A DNA stretch of 64,000 bases from assembly GCA_014843695.1 (NCBI GenBank), contig JABXNX010000074.1:1-64000 (forward strand), given 5' to 3'. How positions within the stretch are numbered: position 1 is the first letter of the stretch; the number at the start of each line of letters is the position of its first letter. Position numbers and translations under genes: made by a program. The stretch is from Archivesica marissinica (taxonomy: Eukaryota; Mollusca; Bivalvia; Venerida; Vesicomyidae). The notes under the pieces were generated by a model that had not been told where the DNA came from, made no database searches, and saw only the letters and a program-made list of their open reading frames with translations. Of the stretch, positions 32,334 to 44,089 are shown in pieces.

Positions 32334-34056
32334 CTACAATCTGTATTCAAGCAATGTTGCAAATCGTTCCTCATCACCTCCGTAGTTTGCTGCCAATATC
32401 ACCTTTGTGTCAGTACCATAAAACTTTGATAAGTTAATATTTCCTTCCCATTGCACGGGACCGAGTGATTCCAGTGGATGGACATTTTTTTCTACAAATA
32501 TAACCACTTGTTTCGCTTTAGGGACGTGAGTGCGGAACTTCACTTCAGGTTGACTCATTTCCGCATGTAGGATTAAAGGTTCGAACATGTAGCAGCCTTC
32601 TTTCCAGTGGCCCAGCTGGCGTGGGTACGGGTAAACACCATCGGGGATTTCTCTGCATTGGATCAGGTAGTTAAAGAGACCGAGGGACGTGTGAGTCTGA
32701 TCCTCCGCTGTGTTACCATGGATTTGAAGCTTGTAGAAACCAGTAGAAGGAATGTTCACAAGGAATGTGACAATCGAAGGTTGGGTCTGGATGAAGATAA
32801 AGTCAGAGACGTCTTGTCCCGTATCCGTTTGAATAAGTTGAGCATTGAATTTCATATCCCGCATGGTTCCCAGTTGGATTTCGACATGGTTCCCGTTATT
32901 CAGTTCTATCAACGGATCATGTTCATTCAACGTTCGGAGACCAAATTCAGTGAACTTCGGTTGTGGCCCAAGGAATCCCGGTTGTAATTTCGGTAGCGCA
33001 ATGTTTGGTGTGGCGTCATTGCATTCTACTAAATATTGCGCCACCTGGCGGAATCTCATATCTTCTGTATCTTGGGTGTCTGGGTCACGTGCGTAGATTT
33101 CCAATCCGTATCGACCTTTCGCGGTAGTGACAACAGTGAAAGATGCCATATTTTCCACGATTTTGTAGATGACCAGTGGCATATCATGGGAGGCAGTTAA
33201 TGCGCTCAATTTTACTTGAGAGCGCAGCTGTATGGCTTTTATCATTTTAATCCTAACTTCTGCCTTTCCTGCCTTTGTAAGTACGATAGCACGGCTGTTT
33301 CCTGGCGTTAATCCAAGCTGGTAAAACCCTGGTCCTGGTCCCCACATCAACGACGAACATGGCGGATAGGGGCAGACAACTTTTTGGGGTTCTCTTTCTT
33401 GGTTGAGTTGATATTCACAGACCTGCGAAAACGATATGTCTTTACCAGTTGGCGTGTCTTCCTTGCCAAAGATATGTAAAGAATATGTTCCCTTCTTTGG
33501 TAGACTGACGCGTATCACCGCCATATTTGACAGGCATTCTACCATACCGAAATGGCTCAATTTAATACCATTAAATTCGTCCAACCCAGATTCGTACAAC
33601 ATACTAAACACAAACTTGAGCCCGCTACGCTTTGATGGGAACCCTAGCTGTATTTCTGTTTCGTCGTGTGTACAAATCACACCAGCTTTGTGGGACAATG
33701 TCTGCAAGCCAAACTGAAGAAAATGCGGAGTAATTTTCGGCTGTAACGTGAATTCGTCTAAGGTGACTACATTATGTATCAGCTGCCACGATGACTCTTC
33801 CGGGAAATGGGTATATATTAGTTTATTCGGATCAACGAGAAAGTAGTTCTCATTGAAACTGTACTTTAATTCACCAGAACCGGTTTTGTTTATTATGGGC
33901 ATCGTTGCCAAGTAACTGTCCACGTGGCACCACTTCCCGTAAATGAACACGGCATTCCACCAGTGCTGGTATTCCTCCGTGCTCATAGGTTGTCCAATCT
34001 TGTAGTTGGCACCTTTTGCAAGCCCCGATATAACTTTGCAATGTAATCCGGCAAAA
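32334..34056 (-). CDS. KY: KY/hillarin-like protein, terminal exon
   Basis: Kyphoscoliosis-peptidase/hillarin family: a transglutaminase-like core followed by beta-rich repeats, known in animals as cytoskeletal (muscle Z-disc, septin-linked) proteins. This exon starts after ttttcag at 34057, taking the last base of a split Cys codon, with FAGLHCKVISGLAKG. HWWNAVFIYGKW and HVDSYLA follow; they hold the His and Asp of the transglutaminase-like site. Four similar domains come next, beginning FLQFGLQTL, FYQLGLTPG, FTEFGLRTL and CYMFEPLIL. Three of these end in EYQL, QYLV and NYLI, and the protein ends LLEYRL. The stop is at 32334. The in-frame codons before 34056 are intron. No frameshift is present. 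Peptidase activity is doubtful, because the catalytic Cys position in the preceding exon does not read Cys. Confidence 0.9.
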
Positions 34057-34603
34057 CTGAAAACCAAATAGAAAGCAGGTCATTAAGTTGATATATTCAG
34101 GAAACATCATATGATCTAAATTTATCTCTTGGGGAAAACCCGGTTGTTCACTTGATTAATAGTGTTCATAGAACGAAGTTCATTAACTATTCACATGAAT
34201 AAATAAGAATGAACAAAACAAGTGACAGTCTCGTATACTTATTCTCCTTCAGCGAAAATTGACTTGTTTGTTTGTCTGTTGTGTTTGGGGTTTAAAGTCG
34301 TCACACCAACAGCTTAGGTAATATGATGACTCTCCAACTATTATCTGTGGTAGAAGACCCATGGTGCTTCTCCAGGCAGTATATCAAATACGGACGGGTA
34401 CATGGGTAGAACCACCGACCTTCGGCAAACCAACCGGATAGCTTCCTCACACGAAGGGATTCGACTCCCACAGTTTCGAAACTAGACTGTTGATGGCCAA
34501 ACGATTTGAAGTCGAGACATGTGGATATTTCATGTTCAATTTGTAACCTACAATTTCTAATCTAGCATTTATATTGCATTGCAGAAAACTATTTCTATTT
34601 TAC
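34057..34603 (-). other. Intron of the KY-like gene, 547 bp
   Basis: On the minus strand it begins gtaaaatag and ends ggttttcag. It contains a SINE-like repeat at 34296-34475 (accaccgaccttcggcaaac, ccggatagcttcctcacac), related to 9079-9390. Confidence 0.85.
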
Positions 34604-34744
34604 CAGCACATGGTATAGAACACGTGGGCGTGAGATACTATTCCATTCTTCAACCACGCTAGCACCTCCTCCGGGCTGTCCTTCTCTACATTTTTGAACT
34701 CTATATCTGCAATCTCCTTCTTCGTCAACCAACGGAATATAAGC
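34604..34744 (-). CDS. KY: KY/hillarin-like protein, exon before the last
   Basis: 141 bp between ttgtag (acceptor) and gtaaaa (donor). It starts and ends in phase 2 and joins both neighbours in frame. It reads LIFRWLTKKEIADIEF, then EEVLAWLKNG, then IVSHAHVFYTMC, completing Cys with the next exon. The family pattern is KaRaIFrWlt, then G-x-C near the start of the core helix. Here the residue expected to be the nucleophile in G-I-V-S is Val, so the core may be catalytically dead. The acceptor junction is the seed of the 42-bp array next to it. Confidence 0.87.
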
Positions 34745-36112
34745 CTACAATATTATAGAGAATAAGTAAGCTTTATGGAATATCAGCCTACAATTGTTCA
34801 AAGAATAAGTGTACTACACTATTACAGAGAATAAATAAAGGTATGGAATATCAGCCTACATTTGTTCAAAGAATAAGTGAACATACTATAATATTACAGA
34901 GAATAAATAAACGTATGGACTATCAGCCTACAATATTACAAAGAATAAATAAACTTATGGAATATCAGCCTACAATATTACAAAGAATAAATAAACTTAT
35001 GGAATATCAGCCTACAATATTACAGAGAATAAGTAAACCTATGGAATATCAGCCTACAATTGTTCAAAGAATAAATAAACTTATGGAATATCAGCCTACA
35101 ATATTACAGAGAATAAATAAACGTATGGAATATCAGCCTACAATATTACAAAGAATAAATAAACGTATGGAATATCAGCCTACAATATTACAAAGAATAA
35201 ATAAACGTATGGAATATCAGCCTACAATATTACAGAGAATAAATAAACGTGTGGAATATCAGCCTACAATATTACAGAGAATAAATAAACGTGTGGAATA
35301 TCAGCCTACAATATTACAAAGAATAAATAAACGTGTGGAATATCAGCCTACAATATTACAAAGAATAAATAAACGTATGGAATATCAGCCTACAATATTA
35401 CAAAGAATAAATAAACGTGTGGAATATCAGCCTACAATATTACAAAGAATAAATAAACGTATGGAATATCAGCCTACAATATTACAAAGAATAAATAAAC
35501 GTATGGAATATCAGCCTACAATATTACAGAGAATAAATAAACTTATGGAATATCAGCCTACAATATTACAAAGAATAAATAAACGTGTGGAATATCAGCC
35601 TACAATTGTTCAAAGAATAAATAAACTTATGGAATATCAGCCTACAATATTACAGAGAAAAAATAAACTTATGGAATATCAGCCTACAATTGTTCAAAGA
35701 ATAAGTGAACATACTACACTATTACAAAGAATAATTGCAATGTTGGTCTATCAGTCTACAATTCAACAAAGAACACTTGCACTGTTGGTATATCAGTCTA
35801 CAAATCTACAAAGAACAATTGCACTGTTGGTCTATTAGTTTACAATTCTACAAAGAACAATTGCACTGTTGGTCTATCAGTCTACAAATATACAAAGAAC
35901 AATTGCACTGTTGGTCTATCAGTCTACAATTCTACAAAGAATAATTGCACTGTTGGTCTATTAGTCTACAATTCTACAAAGAATAATTGTACTGTTGGTC
36001 TATCAGTCTACAATTCTACAAAGAATAATTGCACTGTTGGTCTATCAGTCTACAATTATACAAAGAATAATTACACTGTTGGTCTATTAGTCTACAATTC
36101 TACAAAGAATAA
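34745..36112 (-). repeat. 42-bp array carrying copies of the 3' splice site
   Basis: Unit on the plus strand: atggaatatcagcctacaat then attacaaagaataaataaac then gt, about 23 units. From about 35700 a diverged 42-bp subtype follows (gttggtctatcagtctacaa). On the minus strand each unit reads tattgtag|gctgatattcc. The true junction is tattgtag|gcttatattcc. The array starts at the exon edge itself and lies in the intron. The long open frame is a result of the 14-codon unit. Confidence 0.95.
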
Positions 36113-38191
36113 TCGAGTTATTTCAGAAAGACTCGAATCTAATAACAGCAACAAAAATAAAAGGTATATGCAATTTTGAATAATATTAATCATGTTATTA
36201 TATGTGTAGCTGCAAATGTTACTTAGACAAAATAAACGGGCTACATCGTGTCAGCTCAAAATTGAAAAAAGGAAGAATAATAACTAAAACTTCAGTTATT
36301 GAGCAAACACATTTAGCTTAAACATAGTTTGTTTCATAGTTTATTTCAAACACATATGTACATATACAGATACACATCAGACAGTACAACATGCATGTAC
36401 ACTGTGAATATCCAAACGTTGTGAATATCTGAAAGCTGATACATATAAAGGTATTCTCCTGTAAGTCGTTATAATTTGTTGAAACAATGACAGTATGTCT
36501 GAACAAATTCTGAAATAATAGTTTGGCGAAGAAAGGAAAGTGAATTTTAATAAAGTCTGTAACAGAACCGGATTGTCTAAGAACAATACATATATAAACA
36601 AACAAATAAACGAAAGGGTGCCATGTGTTGAGATTGTGATGCAGAACAGAACATTTTATTATCAGACTTGTATATACTGTAGAACACTATTTATTCGAGA
36701 AATTTTATATTTCGCTAAATTTCGCGATCAAAGTTGATCGCGAACTCACGAGTCTCGTGTAATAATAATGTGTCCGAATGTGGAGTTATATCCGTAAATA
36801 TGTACAGTTTATCCACAATTTGAAAGTCAATTCAATTATAAGCGATCTACATAAACAGAAGACGTATTCAGTTTTCACGATACATCACGGATGTGCGAAT
36901 TCAAAACTCCGCGAATTTATTGAAAATGTTCAAAATCGTGAAATAAAGTGTTCGCGAAATTAATGTATTTTACAGAAGTACATACTCGAGCAATAACACA
37001 TACTTATATAATATATTTACATCACGTGACTGGCAATACACATAGTCAAGTGTGTGCATTGTATTGTATTGTATTAGCAACAAAGGATGCACATTATATG
37101 TCAGCAGAATATCATACAGTATCAAGTATCATTTATCAAGAAAGATGCTAATCTGTCATTAAAGCAGCATTACATCGTAATAAAGGATGTGTTGGGTAAA
37201 ATATAAATACTAATTTGTGTGTGTTTACAAAAATCGAAATAGTCGCTCAGAAACGATAAAATTTCAATAAATTTAAACCGTCGTATACGCGAATTTGTTT
37301 ATCAACACACGAAATGTAAACACGCACAGTGCGCATGCGTGAAACAACAGAGGATGTAGAAAACAACGTATATATTTTGAACATGAAAAGTATCTATCTA
37401 TCTTCCTCTAATGTCGAAATGTCCATAAAGACTTAGCTAACAGAGGTATGAATCAACATATCAAGTAATTTAATTAAAAAAGACAGTGTGGGACAAGTGC
37501 GGACGATGAGTTCCGGTTGTAAACAAGTGCGTGACCGATCGACTCGGTAAGTCCTACTTTCGGTTTCGGGTTTGTTTTATCGCAAAAAAACACTGTTTAC
37601 CAAATGAACATAAGCATACAAAGTATACTGTTAGAATGTGTATCAGCATTGCTACCCATACGTAAAAATTGAATTTTTCAAATATCTTTTATTTCATACG
37701 ATGTAATGCTGCTTTAAGGAATATATGTACTACAACGTTTTTTAAAATTAATTTGCTAATTTAAATAGCATTATTTTATTAGATGTTTTAATAGTATATA
37801 TATTTATACACGGATGGCATTCTGTAATAGTATATAGCCTTAAATTCGTATATCGAATGTTAATGCACCATGGAAAAACGCATCCAAAGTGGTATTCATC
37901 TTCTATGCCATTGGTATTGCAGTAAATGCAACATCGTTCATTTTTCGGTATTCTATTACGCACATATTACAATATATTGGGAATCTGGAAACTGGCTGCT
38001 TAATGGAGGTGACCACTAACACATGTTTGATTGCCCAGCACTTCATTGATATTGTGACGGATATTGTGAAATAATGGAACATATTTAATAAACCGGAAGC
38101 CCAGTCTAAGACATGTACAGTTACTCAACATTAGCTAGCTTCCAAGCATTGTGAAGCAACGGGACAGGTATATCTATACAGCACTAATGTA
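36113..38191. other. Middle of the 6.8-kb intron, no gene
   Basis: AT-rich. Positions 36722-36745 hold a 10-bp inverted repeat (ttcgcgatca-aagt-tgatcgcgaa). A TTAA-bordered element lies at 37159-37717. Short open frames here show no recognisable product. Confidence 0.7.
37159..37717. mobile_element. 559-bp element with 19-bp terminal inverted repeats and TTAA ends
   Basis: Left end ttaaagcagcattacatcg (37159-37177); right end is its exact complement (37699-37717). Both ends start with TTAA, as expected for a TTAA target duplication (piggyBac- or Kolobok-type non-autonomous element). A similar terminus is at 63979-63997. There is no coding capacity. Confidence 0.82.
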
Positions 38192-41100
38192 CTTTGGCCA
38201 GATAACAGAAATCAATTACCTTGCGTTGGCAAGATAACAGAAATCAATTACCTTGCTTTGTCTAGATAACAGCAATCAATTACCTTGCTTTGGCTAGATA
38301 ACAGCAATCAATTACCTTACTGTGGCTAGATAACAACACCTAATTACCTTGCTTTGTCTAGATAACAACACCTAATTACCTTGCTTTGGCTAGATAACAA
38401 CACCTAATTACCTTGCGTTGTCTAGATAACAGCAATCAATTACCTTGCTTTGGCTAGATAACAGCAATCAATTACCTTACTTTGGCTAGATAACAACACC
38501 TAATTACCTTGCTTTGCCTAGATAACAACACCTAATTACCTTACATTGTCTAGATAACAACACCTAATTACCTTACTTTGGCTAGATAACAACACCTAAT
38601 TACTTTACTTTGTCTAGATAACAACACCTAATTACCTTACTTTGTCTAGATAACAACACCTAATTACCTTACTTTGGCTAGATAACAACACCTAACTACA
38701 TTGCTTTGTCTAGATAACAACATCTAATTACCTTGCTTTGTCTAGATAACAACACCTAATTACCTTACTTTGGCTAGATAACAGCAATCAATTACCTTAC
38801 TTTGGCTAGATAACAACACCTAATTACCTTACTTTGGCTAGATAACAACACCTAACTACCGTGCTTTGTCTAGATAACAACACCTAATTACCTTACTTTG
38901 GCTAGATAACAACACCTAACTACCTTGCTTTGTCTAGATAACAACACCTAATTACCTTACTTTGTCTAGATAACAACACCTAACTACCTTGCTTTGTCTA
39001 GATAACAACACCTAATTACCTTACTTTGGCTAGATAACAACACCTAATTACCTTGCTTTGTCTAGATAACAACACCTAATTACCTTACTTTGTCTAGATA
39101 ACAACACCTAATTACCTTACTTTGGCTAGATAACAACACCTAATTACCTTGCTTTGTCTAGATAACAACACCTAATTACCTTACTTTGGCTAGATAACAA
39201 CACCTAATTACCTTGCTTTGGCTAGATAATAACACCTAATTACCTTACTTTGGCTAGATAACAACACCTAATTACTTTACTTTGGCTAGATAACAACACC
39301 CAATTACCTTACTTTGGCTAGATAACAACACATAATTATATTGCTTTGTCTAGATAACAACACCTAATTACATTGCGTTGTCTAGATAACAACACCTAAT
39401 TACCTTACTTTGGCTAGATAACAACACCTAATTACCTTACTTTGGCTAGATAACAACACCTAATTACATTGCTTTGTCTAGATAACAACACCTAATTGCC
39501 TTGCTTTGGCTAGATAACAACACCTAATTACCTTACTTTGTCTAGATAACAGCAATCAATTACCTTACTTTGGCTAGATAACAACACCTAATTACCTTAC
39601 TTTGTCTAGATAACAACACCTAATTACCTTGCTTTGTCTAGATAACAACACCTAATTACCTTACTTTGTCTAGATAACAACACCTAATTACCTTACTTTG
39701 GCTAGATAACAACACCTAATTACCTTACTTTGGCTAGATAACAACACCTAATTACATTGCTTTGTCTAGATAACAACACCTAATTACCTTGCTTTGGCTA
39801 GATAACAACACCTAATTAACTTACTTTGTCTAGATAACAACACCTAATTACCTTGCTTTGTCTAGATAACAACACCTAATTACCTTGCTTTGGCTAGATA
39901 ACAACACCTAATTACATAGCTTTGTCTAGATAACAACACCTAATTACCTTGCTTTCTCTAGATAACAGCAATCAATTACCTTGCTTTGGCTAGATAACAA
40001 CACCTAATTACCTTACTTTGTCTGGATAACAACACCTAATTACCTTGCTTTGTCTAGATAACAACACCTTATTACATTGATTTCTTTGACTAGATAACAG
40101 CAATCAATTACCTTGCTTTGGCTAGATAACAGCAATCAATTACCTTACTTTGTCTAGATAACAACACCTAATTACCTTGCTTTGTCTAGATAACAACACC
40201 TAATTACCTTGCTTTGGCTAGATAACAACACCTAATTACCTTGCTTTGGCTAGATAACAACACCTAATTACCTTGCTTTGTCTAGATAACAACACCTAAT
40301 TACCTTGCTTTGTCTAGATAACAACACCTAATTACCTTGCTTTGTCTAGATAACAACATCTAATTACCTTGCTTTGTCTAGATAATAACACCTAATTACC
40401 TTGCTTTGTCTAGATAGCAACACCTAATTACCTTGCTTTGGCTAGATAACAACACCTAATTACCTTGCGTTGGCTAGATAACAACACCTAATTACCTTGC
40501 TTTGTCTAGATAGCAACACATAATTACCTTGCTTTGGCTAGATAACAACACCTAATTACCTTGCTTTGGCTAGATAACAACACCTAATTACCTTACTTTG
40601 TCTAGATAACAACACCTAATTACCTTGCTTTGTCTAGATAACAACACCTTATTACATTGCTTTCTTTGACTAGATAACAGCAATCAATTACCTTGCTTTG
40701 GCTATATAACAGAAATCAATTACCTTACTTTGTCTAGATAACAACACCTAATTACCTTGCTTTGTCTAGATAACAACACCTAATTACCTTACTTTGTCTA
40801 GATAACAACACCTAATTACCTTGCTTTGGCTAGATAACAACACCTAATTACCTTGCTTTGGCTAGATAACAACACCTAATTACCTTGCTTTGGCTAGATA
40901 ACAACACCTTATTACCTTGCTTTGGCTAGATAACAACACCTAATTACCTTGCTTTGGCTAGATAACAACACCTAATTACCTTACTTTGGCTAGATAACAA
41001 CACCTAATTACCTTGCTTTGGCTAGATAACAACACCTAATTACCTTGCTTTGGCTAGATAACAGAAATCAATTACCTTGCTTTGGCTAGATAACAACACC

Positions 41101-41550
41101 TAATTACCGTGCTTTGGCTAGATAACAGCAATCAATTACCTTGCTTTGGCTAGATAACAGCAATCAATTACATTGCGTTCTTTGGCTAGATAACAGCAAT
41201 CAATTACATTGCGTTCTTTGGCTAGATAGCAGCAATCAATTACATTGCTTTCTTTGGCTAGATAACTGCGATCATTTACCTTGCTTTGACCCGATAACAG
41301 CAATCAATTACATTGCTATGGTCAGACAACAGCGATCAATTACATTGTATTGTCCAGATAACAGCGAACAAATGCTGTGCTTTGACAATATACCAGTGAG
41401 CAATTACATAGCTTTGTCCAGCTAACAGCGATCAAATACTGTGCTTTGACAAGATAATGTGTTCAGCGATCAATTAGATTGTTTGGTCAGCTAATAGATA
41501 GCAATACACCTTTGTTTGCCCAGAAAACAGCGGCCAATCACTGGTATTTG
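38192..41550 (-). repeat. 32-bp array carrying copies of the 5' splice site
   Basis: About 100 units of ctagataacaacacctaatt then accttactttgg, with acagcaatca/acaacaccta and ggctag/gtctag variants. Units decay towards the exon at 41575. On the minus strand each reads ctagccaaagcaag|gtaatt or a close variant. The true donor junction is ctggccaaagcaag|gtaagt. A unit near 38194 keeps ctttggccagat exactly as in the exon. Confidence 0.95.
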
Positions 41551-41574
41551 ATTAAAATGATAAACAGTACTTAC

Positions 41575-41663
41575 CTTGCTTTGGCCAGATCATTTGTGAC
41601 ATTCATGGAGAAGATAAGATCCCACATGAGGTCTTTGAAGCACTCGTGGTTACACTGCGCCAC
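41575..41663 (-). CDS. KY: KY/hillarin-like protein, 89-bp exon
   Basis: Lies between ccaccag (acceptor) and gtaagt (perfect donor). It enters in phase 0 and leaves in phase 2. It reads VAQCNHECFKDLMWDL, then IFSMNVTNDLAKA, then completes Arg with the next exon to give KARLIFRW. This is the typical start of the KY transglutaminase-like core (dl-KaR-IFRW). An upstream in-frame TGA limits the exon start to this acceptor. Confidence 0.85.
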
Positions 41664-41797
41664 CTGGTGGATATACGAGTGGGGTGATCAAAACTATGTA
41701 CAGCTAATGAATCAAGAGCACCGTGTACGGGTGCCAACACTCGACTGACAATAGATTGACCTTGAAAAATGTATTGGTCAAGGACAACATGTATATA

Positions 41798-42229
41798 TCA
41801 ATGTGGAGCATTGGACTATTGGTGACTAAGGTATGAAGCTGACCTCACAAAAGGTCACATTCGTGGTCAATCATTTATATGTTAATGTGGAGCATTGGAC
41901 TATTGGTGACTAAGGTATGAAGCTGACCTCACAAAAGGTCACATTCGTGGTCAATCATTTATATGTTAATGTGGAGCATTGGACTATTGGTGACTAAGGT
42001 ATGAAGCTGACCTCACAAAAGGTCACATTCGTGGTCAATCATTTATATGTTAATGTGGAGCATTGGACTATTGGTGACTAAGGTATGAAGCTGACCTCAC
42101 AAAAGGTCACATTCGTGGTCAATCATTTATATGTTAATGTGGAGCATTGTACTATTGGTGACTAAGGTATGAAGCTGACCTCACAAAAGGTCACATTCGT
42201 GGTCAATCATTTATATGTTAATGTGGAGC
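41798..42229 (+). repeat. 84-bp minisatellite, left of gap
   Basis: About 5.1 units of the satellite at 1-409. It sits in the 8-kb intron of the KY-like gene, 135 bp upstream of the 89-bp exon. Confidence 0.97.
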
Positions 42230-43229
42230 NNNNNNNNNNNNNNNNNNNNNNNNNNNNNNNNNNNNNNNNNNNNNNNNNNNNNNNNNNNNNNNNNNNNNNN
42301 NNNNNNNNNNNNNNNNNNNNNNNNNNNNNNNNNNNNNNNNNNNNNNNNNNNNNNNNNNNNNNNNNNNNNNNNNNNNNNNNNNNNNNNNNNNNNNNNNNNN
42401 NNNNNNNNNNNNNNNNNNNNNNNNNNNNNNNNNNNNNNNNNNNNNNNNNNNNNNNNNNNNNNNNNNNNNNNNNNNNNNNNNNNNNNNNNNNNNNNNNNNN
42501 NNNNNNNNNNNNNNNNNNNNNNNNNNNNNNNNNNNNNNNNNNNNNNNNNNNNNNNNNNNNNNNNNNNNNNNNNNNNNNNNNNNNNNNNNNNNNNNNNNNN
42601 NNNNNNNNNNNNNNNNNNNNNNNNNNNNNNNNNNNNNNNNNNNNNNNNNNNNNNNNNNNNNNNNNNNNNNNNNNNNNNNNNNNNNNNNNNNNNNNNNNNN
42701 NNNNNNNNNNNNNNNNNNNNNNNNNNNNNNNNNNNNNNNNNNNNNNNNNNNNNNNNNNNNNNNNNNNNNNNNNNNNNNNNNNNNNNNNNNNNNNNNNNNN
42801 NNNNNNNNNNNNNNNNNNNNNNNNNNNNNNNNNNNNNNNNNNNNNNNNNNNNNNNNNNNNNNNNNNNNNNNNNNNNNNNNNNNNNNNNNNNNNNNNNNNN
42901 NNNNNNNNNNNNNNNNNNNNNNNNNNNNNNNNNNNNNNNNNNNNNNNNNNNNNNNNNNNNNNNNNNNNNNNNNNNNNNNNNNNNNNNNNNNNNNNNNNNN
43001 NNNNNNNNNNNNNNNNNNNNNNNNNNNNNNNNNNNNNNNNNNNNNNNNNNNNNNNNNNNNNNNNNNNNNNNNNNNNNNNNNNNNNNNNNNNNNNNNNNNN
43101 NNNNNNNNNNNNNNNNNNNNNNNNNNNNNNNNNNNNNNNNNNNNNNNNNNNNNNNNNNNNNNNNNNNNNNNNNNNNNNNNNNNNNNNNNNNNNNNNNNNN
43201 NNNNNNNNNNNNNNNNNNNNNNNNNNNNN
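42230..43229. other. Assembly gap, 1000 N
   Basis: Exactly 1000 N with 84-bp satellite on both sides. The real array length is unknown. Confidence 0.97.
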
Positions 43230-43665
43230 TGTTAATGTGGAGCATTGGACTATTGGTGACTAAGGTATGAAGCTGACCTCACAAAAGGTCACATTCGTGG
43301 TCAATCATTTATATGTTAATGTGGAGCATTGGACTATTGGTGACTAAGGTATGAAGCTGACCTCACAAAAGGTCACATTCGTGGTCAATCATTTATATGT
43401 TAATGTGGAGCATTGGACTATTGGTGACTAAGGTATGAAGCTGACCTCACAAAAGGTCACATTCGTGGTCAATCATTTATATGTTAATGTGGAGCATTGG
43501 ACTATTGGTGACTAAGGTATGAAGCTGACCTCACAAAAGGTCACATTCGTGGTCAATCATTTATATGTTAATGTGGAGCATTGTACTATTGGTGACTAAG
43601 GTATGAAGCTGACCTCACAAAAGGTCACATTCGTGGTCAATCATTTATATGTTAATGTGGAGCAC
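43230..43665 (+). repeat. 84-bp minisatellite, right of gap
   Basis: About 5.2 units. The variant agcattgtact occurs in one unit on each side of the gap (42144 and 43580). Confidence 0.97.
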
Positions 43666-44089
43666 TAGTACCCTATATCAGGACTATTACGTGGCATTAT
43701 CAGCCAACCCTGTCACGAGATGAAGAAGTCACGTCAAAGTATTTTGCTACAAGTTTATATTTACATTGAGCAAGGTCAATGTCACGGGTCGAAATCCAAC
43801 TTATGTCAATATTGTGTGCTTGCTTTAGTACTTAACACTAGTGTGTGAAACTATAGAATAAATCTACCAAGCGATGGAGACGACGTTATGTCCTACATTA
43901 CAGGTTAACGATGGAGGAAGGACAGACGGACGGAAACTGACAATTATTCCACGTGACCAACCAATCATAATCACTCGCCAAGTTAAATATATTGGTGAAC
44001 TATCTAACAACAGAAACATCCGGTTAATACATGTATAGCACTTATCACAATATAATGAAAACACATTGCAGTGGGTACATATTCCACGA
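43666..44089. other. Non-repeat intron part and relative of 410-553
   Basis: 43666-43935 is unique. 43936-44082 matches the flank of the satellite at 410-553 and 17411-17554. No gene is seen. Confidence 0.7.

Larger units (their letters stand above)
17002..32766 (+). other. Segmental duplication, copy B
   Basis: Second copy of the block at 1-15686. Unlike copy A it continues without a break into the complete terminal exon of the KY-like gene and on to the rest of that gene, so it is probably the resident locus. It carries a 2.7-kb transposon and two smaller insertions that copy A lacks. Confidence 0.9.

Noticed and set aside
34843..35838. 331-codon repeat protein (MEYQPTILQRINKR units)
   Set aside because: It is antisense to the KY-like gene intron and is better explained as copies of the acceptor splice site.
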